The position numbers were made by a program, and so were the translations under genes. Positions 8,354 through 18,866 of a DNA stretch of 64,000 nucleotides are shown here, one piece after another. The notes beneath the pieces are model-generated. The model saw nothing but the letters and a program-made list of their open reading frames with translations. It had not been told where the DNA came from and did no database searches. The stretch lies in contig CAVWFB010000016.1 in NCBI GenBank assembly GCA_963754265.1, positions 576,391 through 640,390 of the forward strand. Direction: 5' to 3'. Position 1 is the stretch's first letter. Every line of letters begins with the position of its first letter. This DNA comes from AC-32 sp963754265. GTDB taxonomy: Bacteria; Actinomycetota; Thermoleophilia; Gaiellales; Gaiellaceae.

Positions 8354-8399
8354 CTCCATGGTAAGGAGAGGGTCGACGGTTCGAGTCCGTCAGAGGGCT
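8354..8399 (+). pseudogene. 3' fragment of a tRNA-Thr(GGT)-like gene
   Basis: The bases CTCC ATGGTAA GGAG form an anticodon stem-loop with anticodon GGT (Thr). They are followed by a short variable loop and a clean T arm (GACGG TTCGAGT CCGTC at 8375-8391) and a possible acceptor strand AGAGGGCT. The 5' half of the tRNA is missing. It is therefore a displaced fragment like the initiator-tRNA ones, but from another tRNA and in the opposite orientation. Confidence 0.55.
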
Positions 8400-8513
8400 T
8401 TCCTCCTGCTTAGCTGACTCTATCGTTATCCAAACGGGTGTCGGTTGACGATTCCGGCGTCCACGCAAACGTCCACGGCGTGGACATTGACCGCGCGAGA
8501 GCCTGTGAAGGCG

Positions 8514-11500
8514 CTAGCGTTTTACGCAAAGCGCCGCGAGGTCCAGGCCTGCGTCGACGCCGTTCCAGACGCGGCAGCCAAGGTCATCTCCAAGCACCGC
8601 CCCCAACGTTGGTGTCCCGTACGCGATGACCGGCACATCGCGCTTGGCCAGGCGCGAGGCGAGGCGAATTGCCGCGCGATCGCGCGCGGATCCGCTTAGG
8701 CGGTTCAGGCGGAGAACCTGAGAGTGCACGGAACGTGGCAGCCAGGTAGTCGGGACGTCGTGGCCGAGCATCTGCGTCAGAAACGACGCCGGGTCCGGAT
8801 AGTCGAGCTGCGTCCCGAGCGCCGCGAGTTGAATGCTGGCCGCTGGGTCGCGTAACGACGCAGAAACATCGGCGACCGTGACCGTCCGCACCTCGATCCC
8901 GAGCGGGGCGAGCGCGCTGCGGACCAGGCCCGCGAACGCACGGCTTCGATGCTCGCCGGCCTGGACGGCCATGCGAGCCCTAACGCGCCGACGGTGGGTA
9001 AGCGCCACCGCGCGCTCCAGATCAGTCGGCTGGAACCCGGCTGCTCCGCCACCTCGCACGCCGGGCGGAATGATTCGCGCGGTCGGCTCCATGTCGGTCG
9101 GAGCACTCCGCAGCGCCGCAGGTCCCGCCTGCGCGACGCCCGTTGGGGCCTGGTTCCAGAACGCGGACAGCGCCTGACGGTCGAGCGCCAGCGCTACCGC
9201 TTCCCGGAGCCTCCGATCGGAGAAGGGAGGGCGGCCCGCGTCGAAGGCGAGGTAGAAGGTCAGAGGGCGTGGAAACGACCGATACGAGAGGCGCTGCCCC
9301 CCGCCGCCGCCGAAGCGACGCGCGACGATTCCGCCCGGCGCAAGCGATGGGTCGAAGTCCTCGACCGCGTCCCAGCTGCCGCGCTGCACGCGGGCCACCG
9401 CCTTCGCCGTGTCAATGCCCTCGCGGAGGCCGATCGCGTCGAGCCGCTGCGGGCGCGAGCCTCCGTAGTTCGGGTTGCGCGTGAGGATCGCGTATTCCCC
9501 GTTGAAGATGAATCCGCGGAACGCGTAAGGGCCTCCGCCGGGCGGCGGGAAGAACTCCACCCCTCCGGGCAGGATGGGCGTGTCGCGCGGCACCGGGCAG
9601 AAGTAAGGAAGCGCGAGCCGCTCGAGGAAGTCCGGAGAGGGCCGGATAAGCGTGAACGAGATCCGGTCTCCCCGGACGTGGATGCCCGAGACGTGGGCTT
9701 TCCGCCCGGCGTGAAACGCCTGCGCTCCGACGAGATCGCCGAGGATGCGGATCCCCGGCGAATCCGAGCCTAGCTTGGGCGAGAGGGCTCGCTCGATCGA
9801 GTAGCGGAACGTCTCCGCGTCGAGAGGTGCGTTCGACGGGGGCGCGAAGCGGAACGTCTTCCGGAGGACGAAGGTGTACGTGCGCCGGTCGGACGAGACC
9901 ACGGGCATCGCGGCCGCGGCCTCAGGGACAAGCTGCTGCCCCCGTGGCGGCGGCGCGTCCGCATAGCCGAGCAGCGGTGCGCAGGTCGCCCGCTCGGCCT
10001 GGAAGATGAACGGGTTGCTCGGCACGACGGCCGGATCCGGATGATTGTCGTTTGCCAGCTGGTAGATCGGGACGATCAGCCGAGCAACGTTGCCGCCGAG
10101 CGCGTCGATCCGATCTTCGTAGGTTCGCCCCGGATTCATCTCGACCAGGAGCTTCCCGTGGAGCGCTGCCACCGACTGCAGCGGATGGCCAAACCGGAGG
10201 ACGCGGCTTTCGCCCGTGGCGGCGTCGATGCCGGTCACCGTTCCGACGTCTTGATTAGCCACCCACAGAGTGCCGTCGGCGTAGGACTCCTGGCGAGCGC
10301 CGTCGCCAGTCTCGTACGTGTCCACGATCGCACCGGAGTGGTCATCGGCCTTGTAAACGGTGCCCTTCGTCTCGTTGGACGCCCAGAGGTAGCCCCCGCC
10401 TACTGCGAGGTTCGCGAGCTCGGGCTCCGGCACGGCCGCAGTCGCGGTGATCGTGTTCGTCTTCGGATCGATTCGCTCGACGCCGTGACCGCTCTGGACC
10501 CAGACGGCCCCGTCGCCGAACACCACGCCGGTTGCGTCCGGTAAGCCTCCAAAGCGTTTTTGCACGGCCCCCGTTGCCCGGTCGACGCGCAACAGCTCCC
10601 CCGCGTCGGGGCGCGTGACCCAGAACGATCCATCGCCTACCGCCAGGCCTGCAAGTCCATCCTCTCGCGGGTTCTCTGACAGCCGAAAACGGTCGACCTC
10701 TCTATCTTGGGGGATATCCATGCGGACGAGCCTTCGGCCGCCGAGCCAAAGGCTTCGGCCGTCGACGATCCCCGAGCCGCCGGTATCGCCGAGCGGAGAG
10801 CCGATCCGACGAACGACGTGACCGTTGTCGGGATCGATCTGCACCGTTTCGTACGGCCGCAGATTCCAGACCCAAAAGCTGCCCTCGCCGGTGATGACCT
10901 CCGCCGGGACCTTGATCTGACTCGCCCCGATGTGCGCGACGAGGCGGCCGCTCGACGCGTCGACGATGGCGACGCCGGAATCGACCGAAGCAAGGGACGT
11001 GTCGCTTCCGCGTGTGAGAGCAACGGCGACGGCGGCGACGGCGAGCGGCGACGATGACGGTCGCTCCGATGGCGACGAGCCTCCAGCTCGGCACATGTGC
11101 GTCGCGCCGGACGCCGACCCGCGGCGGGTCGAGTGTCGCATCCTGGCGGAGGATCCGTGCTTCGAGCTCCTGCAGCGAGCGTCCCGGCTCAAGCCCGAGC
11201 TCGCTGCGCAGCCGGCCGGCCCCCCGCCGGTATGCGTCGAGCGCGTCGGCTTGGCGGCCGGAACGGTAGAGAGCAAGCACGAGCTGCTCGAGCAGGTGCT
11301 CTCGAAACGGATGCTCCGTGAGGACCGCCTCCAGCTCGGCGATGAGCTCGCGGTGCCGCCCAAGCTCGAGGTCGGCATCGATCCGGGCCTCGAGCGCTGC
11401 CAGTTGGCGCTCTTCGAGTCCCGCGATCTCCACCTGCGCCCAAGGCTCGAGGCTCAGATCCGAGAGCGGCCGGCCGCGAAAGAGTGCAAGCGCCTCGCGC

Positions 11501-11853
11501 AGCCGCTCAGCCGCCTCCTTCGCCGGGGCGCCGGACGCCGCGCGGACGAGCGCGTCGAAGCAATCGACGTCCAGCTCGCCTGGCGCAACGGCGAGCTCGT
11601 AACCGCGACTCCGAGTGATGATGCGACCCTCGCCGAGGGCGCGGCGGAGCCGCGTGACGTAGACCTGGACGCTTTTGACTGCGGTGGCCGGCGGCCTCCC
11701 GCTCCAAACCTCCTCGATCAAACGGTCCGTCGAGACCGGCCGGCCACGCGAGAGCAGCAGCAGAGCGAGTAGCGCCCTCTGCTTCTCACCGCCGAGCGCG
11801 ACCTGCCGACCGTCTTCCTCGACCTCGAGCGGGCCGAGAATCCTGAATTCCAT
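8514..11853 (-). CDS. BTAD regulator - membrane anchor - beta-propeller - solute-binding fusion, interrupted by a frameshift
   Basis: The ATG at 11853 starts MEFRILGPLEVEEDGRQVAL, a winged-helix domain of the SARP type, followed by a bacterial transcriptional activation (BTAD) helical domain to about residue 240. Next comes a membrane helix (SWRLVAIGATVIVA). Near 11051-11058 the frame changes by one base: the first frame runs on as Arg-rich nonsense to 10702, while the second continues the helix (SPLAVAAVAVALTRG) into a YncE/virginiamycin-lyase-like propeller (repeats of GxGSFWV, about 300 aa) and a family 5 peptide/oligopeptide solute-binding domain ending at 8514. Intact, it would be about 1,110 aa: a one-component sensor with DNA binding inside and ligand binding outside. 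Confidence 0.75.
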
Positions 11854-11974
11854 CCAGCTCCTCGTCGCCGTTGCCGACCGTAGCATGGTCCAGAGTCGGC
11901 CCTGCGGAGCCGTTTTTGCCGCCCGTTAACCGCGACCTCTGCTCGTTTTAGCCGCTCGAGCTCAGTGTGCCGGT

Positions 11975-12252
11975 ATGCACTTGAGCGTTTTGTCGACGGT
12001 CTGGGCAGTCGCCGCCGTTGCAGCCGCCGTGCTCAGTTCTGTCGCTCACGCGGGCGCGGCACTTCGCAACCGCACCGCGGGCCCGATCCAGAGCCGCTCG
12101 TCGTCAAGGTCGGCGGCGCCGCCCACTTTCGGTGGGGTGACGCAGGCATCGGAGCGACAGCCGGACTTGGCGGCGTGCTCGTCCTCGTCTCCGGCGTCTC
12201 GTTGAGACGTGCCGGTCGGTCGCAGCGCGAAGAAGAAGGAGGTCGTTTGTGA
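11975..12252 (+). pseudogene. Small secreted or membrane protein, apparently frameshifted
   Basis: The ATG at 11975 opens a signal-like sequence (MHLSVLSTVWAVAAVAAAV). A different frame, ending at 12252, carries FRWGDAGIGATAGLGGVLVL and a basic tail, a C-terminal membrane anchor type common in small actinobacterial envelope proteins (WGDAGIGA motif). The two halves fit together only if a base was lost or gained between about 12050 and 12090. No function can be named. The bases from 11854 to 11974 hold nothing recognisable. Confidence 0.4.
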
Positions 12253-12298
12253 GGCACACCCTGGTCGGCATTCGAAGAACCCCAGGAGAGGAGGAGCG

Positions 12299-12559
12299 AT
12301 GAGGAAGGTTCGGTTGCTCGTGCTCGCGTTGGCCTTAGCTGTGATTGTCGCTGGGCTGACCGCAGTGCATGCTGCGGGCCGCAAGCACGATCATGGACAG
12401 AACGCGGAACGTTCGCGGGTTTCGGACCCGCCGCGCAGGACTGTGTCGCACCAGCGGCTGTCTCTACAGCAGATCTTGGCGCTGGGTTGCGGACCTCTAA
12501 CGCAGCAAGCGGCGGAAGACGTGCTTCGTGGGCGACGGCAGGCGAGGTGTGGGCGATGA
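12299..12559 (+). CDS. Small secreted protein of unknown function
   Basis: An 86-aa protein from the ATG at 12299, preceded by a strong ribosome site (AGGAGAGGAGGAGCG). Residues 1-27 (MRKVRLLVLALALAVIVAGL and on) are a signal peptide with a likely cleavage after HAA. The mature part is short, basic and His-containing, with no recognised family. Its stop overlaps the start of the TolB-like gene (ATGA at 12556-12559), so the two are translated together. Confidence 0.55.
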   Translation: MRKVRLLVLALALAVIVAGLTAVHAAGRKHDHGQNAERSRVSDPPRRTVSHQRLSLQQILALGCGPLTQQAAEDVLRGRRQARCGR

Positions 12560-13586
12560 GCCGGCTGACAAGGCCCCGACTGGCGCCACACGCGCTCGCC
12601 GTGCTCACGACACTGGTCGCGATCATCGCGGCCGTAGAGGCGGGAGGGGGCCGAGCGACCCCACCCGCTCACGACGGCCTGATCGCCTTCCAGCGCTACG
12701 TGTTCCAAGACCGTCCGCTCCAAGCAGACATCTTCGTCGCCGAGGCTGACGGAAGCGGCCAACGGAGAGTGACTCGCGCTCCGCACGGACTGATCGACGG
12801 AGAGCCGGACTCGGCGCCGGACGGCCGGGCAATCGTCTTCCAGCGATGTGTCACGGTCGACGGGCCGTGCACAATCTGGAGCGTCAGCGCGGACCGAACG
12901 GGCGCCGGCGGCTTACGCCCCGCGGCGCGACGAAATGCGTTGACGAGACCTCACCGGCGTTCGCCCCGGACGGCAAGACGATCGCCTTCGAGTGTCTGAC
13001 ACGGCGGCGCGGGCAGCTGATCTTCTCCGTCGTCGCCATGGCTCGCGATGGCGGGCACCGCCGCGTCGTCGTGGGCGGAACGTCGCGCGCGGGCGTCGGG
13101 CGGCCTCAATTCTCACCCGACGGAAAGCGGCTCGTGTTCGAGCTCCAGAACGTCAACGCCAAGCCCAGGAACGGACATGCAACCTACGTCGCCAACCTCG
13201 ACGGCACCGGCATGCGCCGCGTGACGCCGTGGAGCCTGAGGGCCGGCGACCATCCGGACTGGTCGCCCGACGGGAGTCTCATTCTCGTCCGGAGCATCGC
13301 CAACGGTCCCGACTTCTCGCACCAGGGCAACCTCTACACCGTCCGGCCCGATGGCTCCGGTTTGCGGCAACTGACCCATTTTGGGCGGAGGGTAACTCTG
13401 CTCCAGAACGGATCGTTTTCACCGGACGGCTCGGCGATTGTCTTCGCGACGACGAGGGGGTCGATCAAGACGAAGCACTCCAACCTTCCGGACGTCTTCA
13501 CCGTCGGCGCGGACGGCACGGGCCTGAGGCCGGTGACGCGCTCGAGGAACTGGGACGGCTCGCCCGACTGGGGTCCCGCTCCGTAG
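12556..13586 (+). CDS. TolB-like WD40/PD40 beta-propeller protein, with an internal frameshift
   Basis: The ATG at 12556 starts a signal/anchor (LAPHALAVLTTLVAIIAAVE) and then PD40 propeller repeats (DIFVAEADGSGQRRVTRAP; SFSPDGSAIVFATT; DWSPDGSLILV). Up to about 12905 the coding frame is one, and from about 12910 it is another (RRLTPRGATKCVDETSPAF onwards), ending in GSPDWGPAP at 13586. Both halves are clean propeller sequence, so a single-base change near 12905-12920 splits an otherwise normal gene of about 343 codons. TolB-like proteins are extracytoplasmic, often protein- or sugar-binding; no specific role is implied here. Confidence 0.68.
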
Positions 13587-13696
13587 CGCGCTCTCCGGCT
13601 TCCCGCACGCTGGCGGCGTTACGCCAGGTCGGACTCCAGTCGCCACATGCTTTCAGAACGGCTTCGGTGCTGTCTTCTGCGGCGACGAGACAAGCG

Positions 13697-13720
13697 AAAG
13701 GCCCCGTTTCCAGGGCCTTT
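13697..13720 (-). terminator. Terminator of the initiator tRNA gene
   Basis: The minus strand forms the stem AAAGGCCC / GGGCCTTT with an 8-base loop, five bases past the tRNA 3' end. The T run is short. The same hairpin, with small changes, goes with each displaced tRNA half at 3661, 6818 and 8107. Confidence 0.7.
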
Positions 13721-13725
13721 CTGAG

Positions 13726-13799
13726 TAGCGGGGGCAGGATTTGAACCTGCGACCTCCGGGTTATGAGCCCGGCGAGCTACCTGACTGCTCCACCCCGCG
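13726..13799 (-). tRNA. Initiator tRNA-fMet (CAT)
   Basis: A 74-base cloverleaf on the minus strand: acceptor CGCGGGG / CCCCGCT leaving the first base unpaired, as in initiators; anticodon arm CCGGG CTCATAA CCCGG with the three G:C pairs diagnostic of initiator tRNA and anticodon CAT; T arm GCAGG TTCAAAT CCTGC; discriminator A. CCA is not encoded. It closely follows the E. coli initiator (CGCGGGGTGGAGCAG start). Its 3' half is the source of the copies at 3692, 6851 and 8136. Confidence 0.95.
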
Positions 13800-13837
13800 T
13801 CGCTTGCGGCAGTTTACCAACTGTTTTTCGGTCATCG

Positions 13838-14338
13838 TTAGTCCGAGAGCCGGAGCAACTCGACGCAGCCTTCGAGGACGCCGCTCGAGTCTGCCACCTG
13901 CGCGAGCAGGCCGTGAAGCTCGTTCCGCTGGGCCTCATCGAGGCCTGCGAAGAGCCGTTCTTCGACCTTTCCGGCGGCTCGCTCGGCCGCGGCCAGCCGA
14001 GTCCGGCCCTCTTTCGAAACCTCGACGATATGCCGTCGGCGATCCTCGGGATCGCGGCGGCGAACGATCAGGCCTTCCGCCTCGAGGTCGTTGAGCAAGC
14101 CGACCAGCTTGCTCGGGTCGACGCCGATCGAGTCGATCAGGGCCTGCTGACTCGTCGGGCGGGCACGCACCTCGAACAACACACCCACATGGCGCGGCGT
14201 GAGTCCGCTCGGCTTGAGCGCCTCGGTGAACCAGCGCTCCGCGGCGCGGCCGATCTTCACCAGCAGCATCCCCGCCGTGGGCGGGTAGTGGAGCGCCAGC
14301 TTGCGGGCCTCGGTCTCGGTGAGCTCAGTCGTTGCCAT
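13838..14338 (-). CDS. MarR-family transcriptional regulator
   Basis: A 166-aa protein with the MarR winged helix: GLTPRHVGVLFEV and SQQALIDSIGVDPSKLVGLL (recognition-helix region), followed by the wing RRRDPEDRRRHIVEVSKEG. It is transcribed away from the efflux-type MFS gene that starts at 14455, with 116 bases between them, the usual layout of a MarR repressor and the drug or phenolic-compound exporter it controls. The ligand is unknown. It is the first ordinary chromosomal gene past the tRNA. Confidence 0.9.
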   Translation of the reverse strand: MATTELTETEARKLALHYPPTAGMLLVKIGRAAERWFTEALKPSGLTPRHVGVLFEVRARPTSQQALIDSIGVDPSKLVGLLNDLEAEGLIVRRRDPEDRRRHIVEVSKEGRTRLAAAERAAGKVEERLFAGLDEAQRNELHGLLAQVADSSGVLEGCVELLRLSD

Positions 14339-14365
14339 GTCGAAACCCTAGCAAATTCTCGATAT

Positions 14366-14419
14366 TTGACAAGTGCTAATCGTATGCGGTAGAAAACGAA
14401 TTGAACTTGGAACGAATTG
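14366..14419 (+). promoter_or_regulatory. Promoter and direct repeats between marR and the MFS gene
   Basis: TTGACA at 14366 and TAGAAA at 14390 are 18 bases apart, a plausible sigma-70-type promoter reading toward the transporter. The nine-base AACGAATTG occurs at 14395-14403 and again at 14411-14419, one and a half helical turns apart, in the expected 5' untranslated region. These are candidate sites for the MarR protein. The region is unusually AT-rich for this window. Confidence 0.45.
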
Positions 14420-14454
14420 CACTCAGAAAGAGTTTCCTAGGGAGAGGGATTTCC

Positions 14455-15936
14455 ATGGCACTACGAACTGAAACCGCTACCGCCCCCCGCGATCGGCGCT
14501 GGATTGCGCTGGCCGTCCTCGTCGCCGCACAGTTCATGGTCGTCCTGGACGTGGCGATCGTGAACGTCGCGCTGCCCTCGATCAAGACCGACCTGCACTT
14601 CACGCAGTCGAGCCTCCAGTGGGTGATCACCGCCTACGCACTCATGTTCGGAGGCTTCCTCCTGCTCGGAGGCAGGATGGCCGACCTGCTCGGCCGTCGC
14701 CGGCTGTTCATTGCCGGAGTCGCCCTCTTCACCGTCAGCTCGCTGCTCGCCGGCTTCGCCTGGTCGGAAACCTCGCTGATCGCCTTCCGAGTCACACAGG
14801 GGCTCGGCGGGGCCCTGCTCGCTCCGGCGGCGCTCTCGATCCTGACCACGATGTTCGCCGAGGGACGTGAGCGCAACATCGCGCTCGGCGTCTGGGGCGC
14901 GGTCTCGGGGAGTGGGGCCGCTGCCGGCGTGCTCCTCGGCGGCGTGCTCACCAGCTGGCTCGCCTGGTCCTGGATCTTCTTCATCAATGTTCCCGTTGGC
15001 CTCGCGATCGTCGCGGTGAGCCCGTTCCTCCTGCGCGAGAGCCGGGCCGGGCTCGATCACCGCCTGTTCGACGTCGCCGGCGCGACGTCCATAACCGGCG
15101 GCTTGATGCTGCTGGTCTACGCGATGACACGGGCGACCCAGATCGGCTGGGGCACGGCCGAGACGATCGGGCTTCTGGCGGCCTCTGCGACTCTGATCGC
15201 CGCATTCGTCGTGATCGAGCTGCGCTCGAAGGCGCCGCTCCTGCCGATGCGAATCTTCCGGCTCCGCACGCTCACGGGCGCGAACGTGACCTCGTTCCTG
15301 CTCGGCACCTCCGTCTTCTCCCAGTTCTTCCTCGGGACCCTCTACATGCAGCAGGTGCTGCACTACTCCGCGATCGAGACGGGCGTCGCCTACCTGCCCC
15401 TGACGCTGACGATCATCGTGCTCGCGAACGTCTCTCAGAACCTCGTGACTCGAGTCGGGGTGCGGCGCGTGCTGCCGGTCGGGCTCGCGCTTGCGGCCGG
15501 CGCACTCGTCCTGCTCACCCAGCTTCCGGCTGACGGCCACTACTTCTTCGACCTCTTCCCCGCCTTCTTGCTGAGCGCGGTCGGGCTCGCCTTCACGTTC
15601 GTGCCGATGACGATCGCCGCGCTGATGGGCGTGGAAGCGGCCGACGCGGGCGTCGCCTCCGGTCTGCTGAACACGACCCAGCAGATCGGCGGTGCGGTCG
15701 GGCTCGCCGCGGCATCGACGATCGCCACCACCTTCACGACGCGCTACGTCGACGCCCACCCGGGATCGTCTCCCCTGGGCGCCGAGGCCCTGACCCACGG
15801 TTTCAACATCGCGTTCTACGCCCTGGCCGGCGTGGCCGCGCTCGCCGCCGTTCTCGCCGTGGTGCTGATCGAGCCCCACGCCGCCCCGGCGGAAGAAGCC
15901 GAGTTCGAAGCAATTCCGATCGAGGAGGCCGCCTGA
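14455..15936 (+). CDS. DHA2-family (EmrB/QacA-type) MFS multidrug transporter
   Basis: A 493-aa protein from the ATG at 14455, which has GGGAGAGGG as ribosome site; an in-frame TTG at 14401 lies in the promoter repeats and is less likely. Fourteen hydrophobic segments, motif C-like and DHA2 signatures LDVAIVNVALPSI in TM1 and GGRMADLLGRRR (motif A) between TM2 and TM3. It exports drugs or toxic compounds by proton antiport. The stop overlaps the next small gene by one base (TGATG). Confidence 0.92.
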   Translation: MALRTETATAPRDRRWIALAVLVAAQFMVVLDVAIVNVALPSIKTDLHFTQSSLQWVITAYALMFGGFLLLGGRMADLLGRRRLFIAGVALFTVSSLLAGFAWSETSLIAFRVTQGLGGALLAPAALSILTTMFAEGRERNIALGVWGAVSGSGAAAGVLLGGVLTSWLAWSWIFFINVPVGLAIVAVSPFLLRESRAGLDHRLFDVAGATSITGGLMLLVYAMTRATQIGWGTAETIGLLAASATLIAAFVVIELRSKAPLLPMRIFRLRTLTGANVTSFLLGTSVFSQFFLGTLYMQQVLHYSAIETGVAYLPLTLTIIVLANVSQNLVTRVGVRRVLPVGLALAAGALVLLTQLPADGHYFFDLFPAFLLSAVGLAFTFVPMTIAALMGVEAADAGVASGLLNTTQQIGGAVGLAAASTIATTFTTRYVDAHPGSSPLGAEALTHGFNIAFYALAGVAALAAVLAVVLIEPHAAPAEEAEFEAIPIEEAA

Positions 15937-16127
15937 TGGCACTGCACGACATCGACCCCCTGCTGGAGAGAATCCGCACGCTCGTCGCCGAGACGCAACA
16001 GCTGGAGGGCGACGGGGCAGACGAGAGCTCCGTCGCTGCTCGGCGGCACGAGGTCGCCCAGCTGAAGTCCCTGCTCGCAAAAGTCGTCAGCCACGACCCG
16101 GTCCACGACTACAGCGCGGCGGCCTGA
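15936..16127 (+). CDS. Small helical protein translated with the MFS gene
   Basis: A 63-aa, charged, mostly helical protein (MALHDIDPLLERIRTLVAET at the start). The ATG shares its A with the TGA stop of the transporter gene, so it is translationally coupled. No family recognised. A role as an accessory to the exporter is inferred from position alone. Confidence 0.6.
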   Translation: MALHDIDPLLERIRTLVAETQQLEGDGADESSVAARRHEVAQLKSLLAKVVSHDPVHDYSAAA

Positions 16128-16160
16128 GCCATCGAGGCGAGAGCGGGTAGCCTCGGGGCC

Positions 16161-17081
16161 ATGCGCGTCGGCGTCGTCGACCTTGGTAGCAACTCGACCC
16201 GGCTGCTCGTGGCCGACGTGGACGATGGGCGGGTCGAGGAGGTGGCGCGGCGGCTCACCATCACCCGCCTCGGCGAGGGCGTGGACGAGCGGCGCAAGCT
16301 CCTGCCCCTCCCGATCGCGCGCGTGCGCAACGCGCTCTCCGAGTACCGCCGCGAGCTCGAGCAGGCGGGCGCAGAGCGGACGCTCGCGATCGGCACGAGC
16401 GCTATCCGAGACGCCGAGAACGGCGAGGCGTTCCTCGGCGAGATCGAGTGGAGCTACGGCTTCGCCACCCGCCTGCTCTCGGGCGAGGAGGAGGGCGAGC
16501 TCACGCGGCGCGGCGTTGCCGGCGAGAGCGAGCTCGCGCCCGGAACGCTCGTCCTCGACGTCGGAGGCGGCTCGACCGAGCTGATCGTCGACGGCTCTCG
16601 CACGAGCCTCGACATCGGCTGTGTCCGACTGACCGAGCGGTTCCTCGCCTCCGATCCGCCGACCCGCGACGAGCTCGACGCAGCGGCCGCGCAGGTGCGC
16701 GAGGCGCTCCCTGACCTCGAGCCGGAGCGGGCGATCGGCGTAGCGGGCACGGTGACGACGCTCGCAGCACTGGAGCTCGGCGAATACGACCCGGAGCGAG
16801 TCCACGGGCACCGAAGCTCGCGCGACGAGATCGAGGAACAGCTCGAGCGCCTCGCCTCCCTCCCGCTTGCGGTTCGGCGCGCGCTGCCCGGCCTCGAGCC
16901 GGAGCGGGCACCGGTGATCGTCGCGGGCGCGATCATCGTCCGCGAGGTGCTCGACCGCTACGGGCTCGACGAGCTTCGGGTGAGTGAGCGCGACATCCTC
17001 CACGGCGCAGCGCTCGAGGCCGCCGCGTTGCCACCTGTGGAAGAGGGCGACGCGCCGCCCGGCGCCTACACCTGCTGTTAG
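16161..17081 (+). CDS. ppx: Ppx/GppA-family exopolyphosphatase / pppGpp phosphatase
   Basis: A 306-aa protein of the sugar-kinase/Hsp70 actin-like fold: phosphate-1 loop VVDLGSNSTRLLV at residue 5, TSAIRDAENG, phosphate-2 LVLDVGGGSTELIV, and adenosine-type loop GVAGTVTTLAAL. The length fits the short actinobacterial Ppx, lacking the HD-like C-terminal domain of E. coli Ppx. It removes phosphate from polyphosphate chains or from pppGpp. Its stop overlaps that of the convergent CBS gene by four bases. Confidence 0.88.
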   Translation: MRVGVVDLGSNSTRLLVADVDDGRVEEVARRLTITRLGEGVDERRKLLPLPIARVRNALSEYRRELEQAGAERTLAIGTSAIRDAENGEAFLGEIEWSYGFATRLLSGEEEGELTRRGVAGESELAPGTLVLDVGGGSTELIVDGSRTSLDIGCVRLTERFLASDPPTRDELDAAAAQVREALPDLEPERAIGVAGTVTTLAALELGEYDPERVHGHRSSRDEIEEQLERLASLPLAVRRALPGLEPERAPVIVAGAIIVREVLDRYGLDELRVSERDILHGAALEAAALPPVEEGDAPPGAYTCC

Positions 17082-17481
17082 ACCGGGTCCAGCTCGAGAG
17101 GCGGTTCGTCCTCGGCGAGGCGCCGTTGCAGGACGCTGCGCGAGACCACCCCGACGAGTCGTCCGTCCTCGAGCACGGGAACACGCTCGGCGTCGTGCTC
17201 TTCCAGGAAGCGGAACGCCTCGTCGAGCGGCAACTCGGGGTCGAGCGTCCAGTGCGCGGGCTCCGCGATCCCGCCGACTTGCGTCTCGCCCGGCGGTCTC
17301 CCTGCGGCAACCACTTCCCGTACGAGCGTCTTGCGCGTCACCACGCCGAGGAAGCGGCCGTCGTCGCAGACGTAGACCGCGCGCACGTCCGGCTGGACGA
17401 GGTGCTCGCCGGCCTCCTGCGCCGACGCCTTCGCGTCGAGCGTCTGTGGGTCGGGGATCATCGCGTCGCGCACGCGGTCAC

Positions 17482-17485
<4 letters not shown>
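17078..17485 (-). CDS. Two-CBS-domain protein
   Basis: A 135-aa protein made of a CBS pair: RVRDAMIPDPQTLDAKASAQ ... VRAVYVCDDGRFLGVVTRKT, and ERVPVLEDGRLVGVVSRSVL. CBS pairs bind adenosine nucleotides and sense energy or second messengers. The start at 17485 overlaps the stop of the upstream glutamate dehydrogenase gene (ATGA), so it may report the energy state to that enzyme; this link is inferred. A longer open frame upstream is antisense to the dehydrogenase and was not used. Confidence 0.82.
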
Positions 17486-18771
<1,286 letters not shown>

Positions 18772-18848
18772 GCGCCGCAGTGTAGTGCCGAGAAAAGGCG
18801 CCCGAACCCTGACGCCAAGGGCGCGACTTGCGGACTCACGCGTCGTTG

Positions 18849-18866
18849 TGCAACATGCACGTTGCA
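18849..18866. promoter_or_regulatory. Palindromic operator over the tetR start codon
   Basis: TGCAAC - ATGCAC - GTTGCA is a perfect 6-6-6 inverted repeat that runs up to the A of the ATG at 18866. It is the right size for a TetR dimer and would block both transcription and translation start, consistent with autoregulation. It also lies between the divergent gdhA and tetR genes. Confidence 0.5.

Noticed and set aside
8471..8485. Palindrome GTCCACGGCGTGGAC just outside the BTAD-fusion gene end
   Set aside because: Sits after a stop codon with no promoter or T run near it; too little to call an operator or terminator.
14461..16080. A 539-codon open frame antisense to the MFS transporter
   Set aside because: Gly/Arg/Asp-rich shadow; the sense strand encodes a complete 14-helix transporter.
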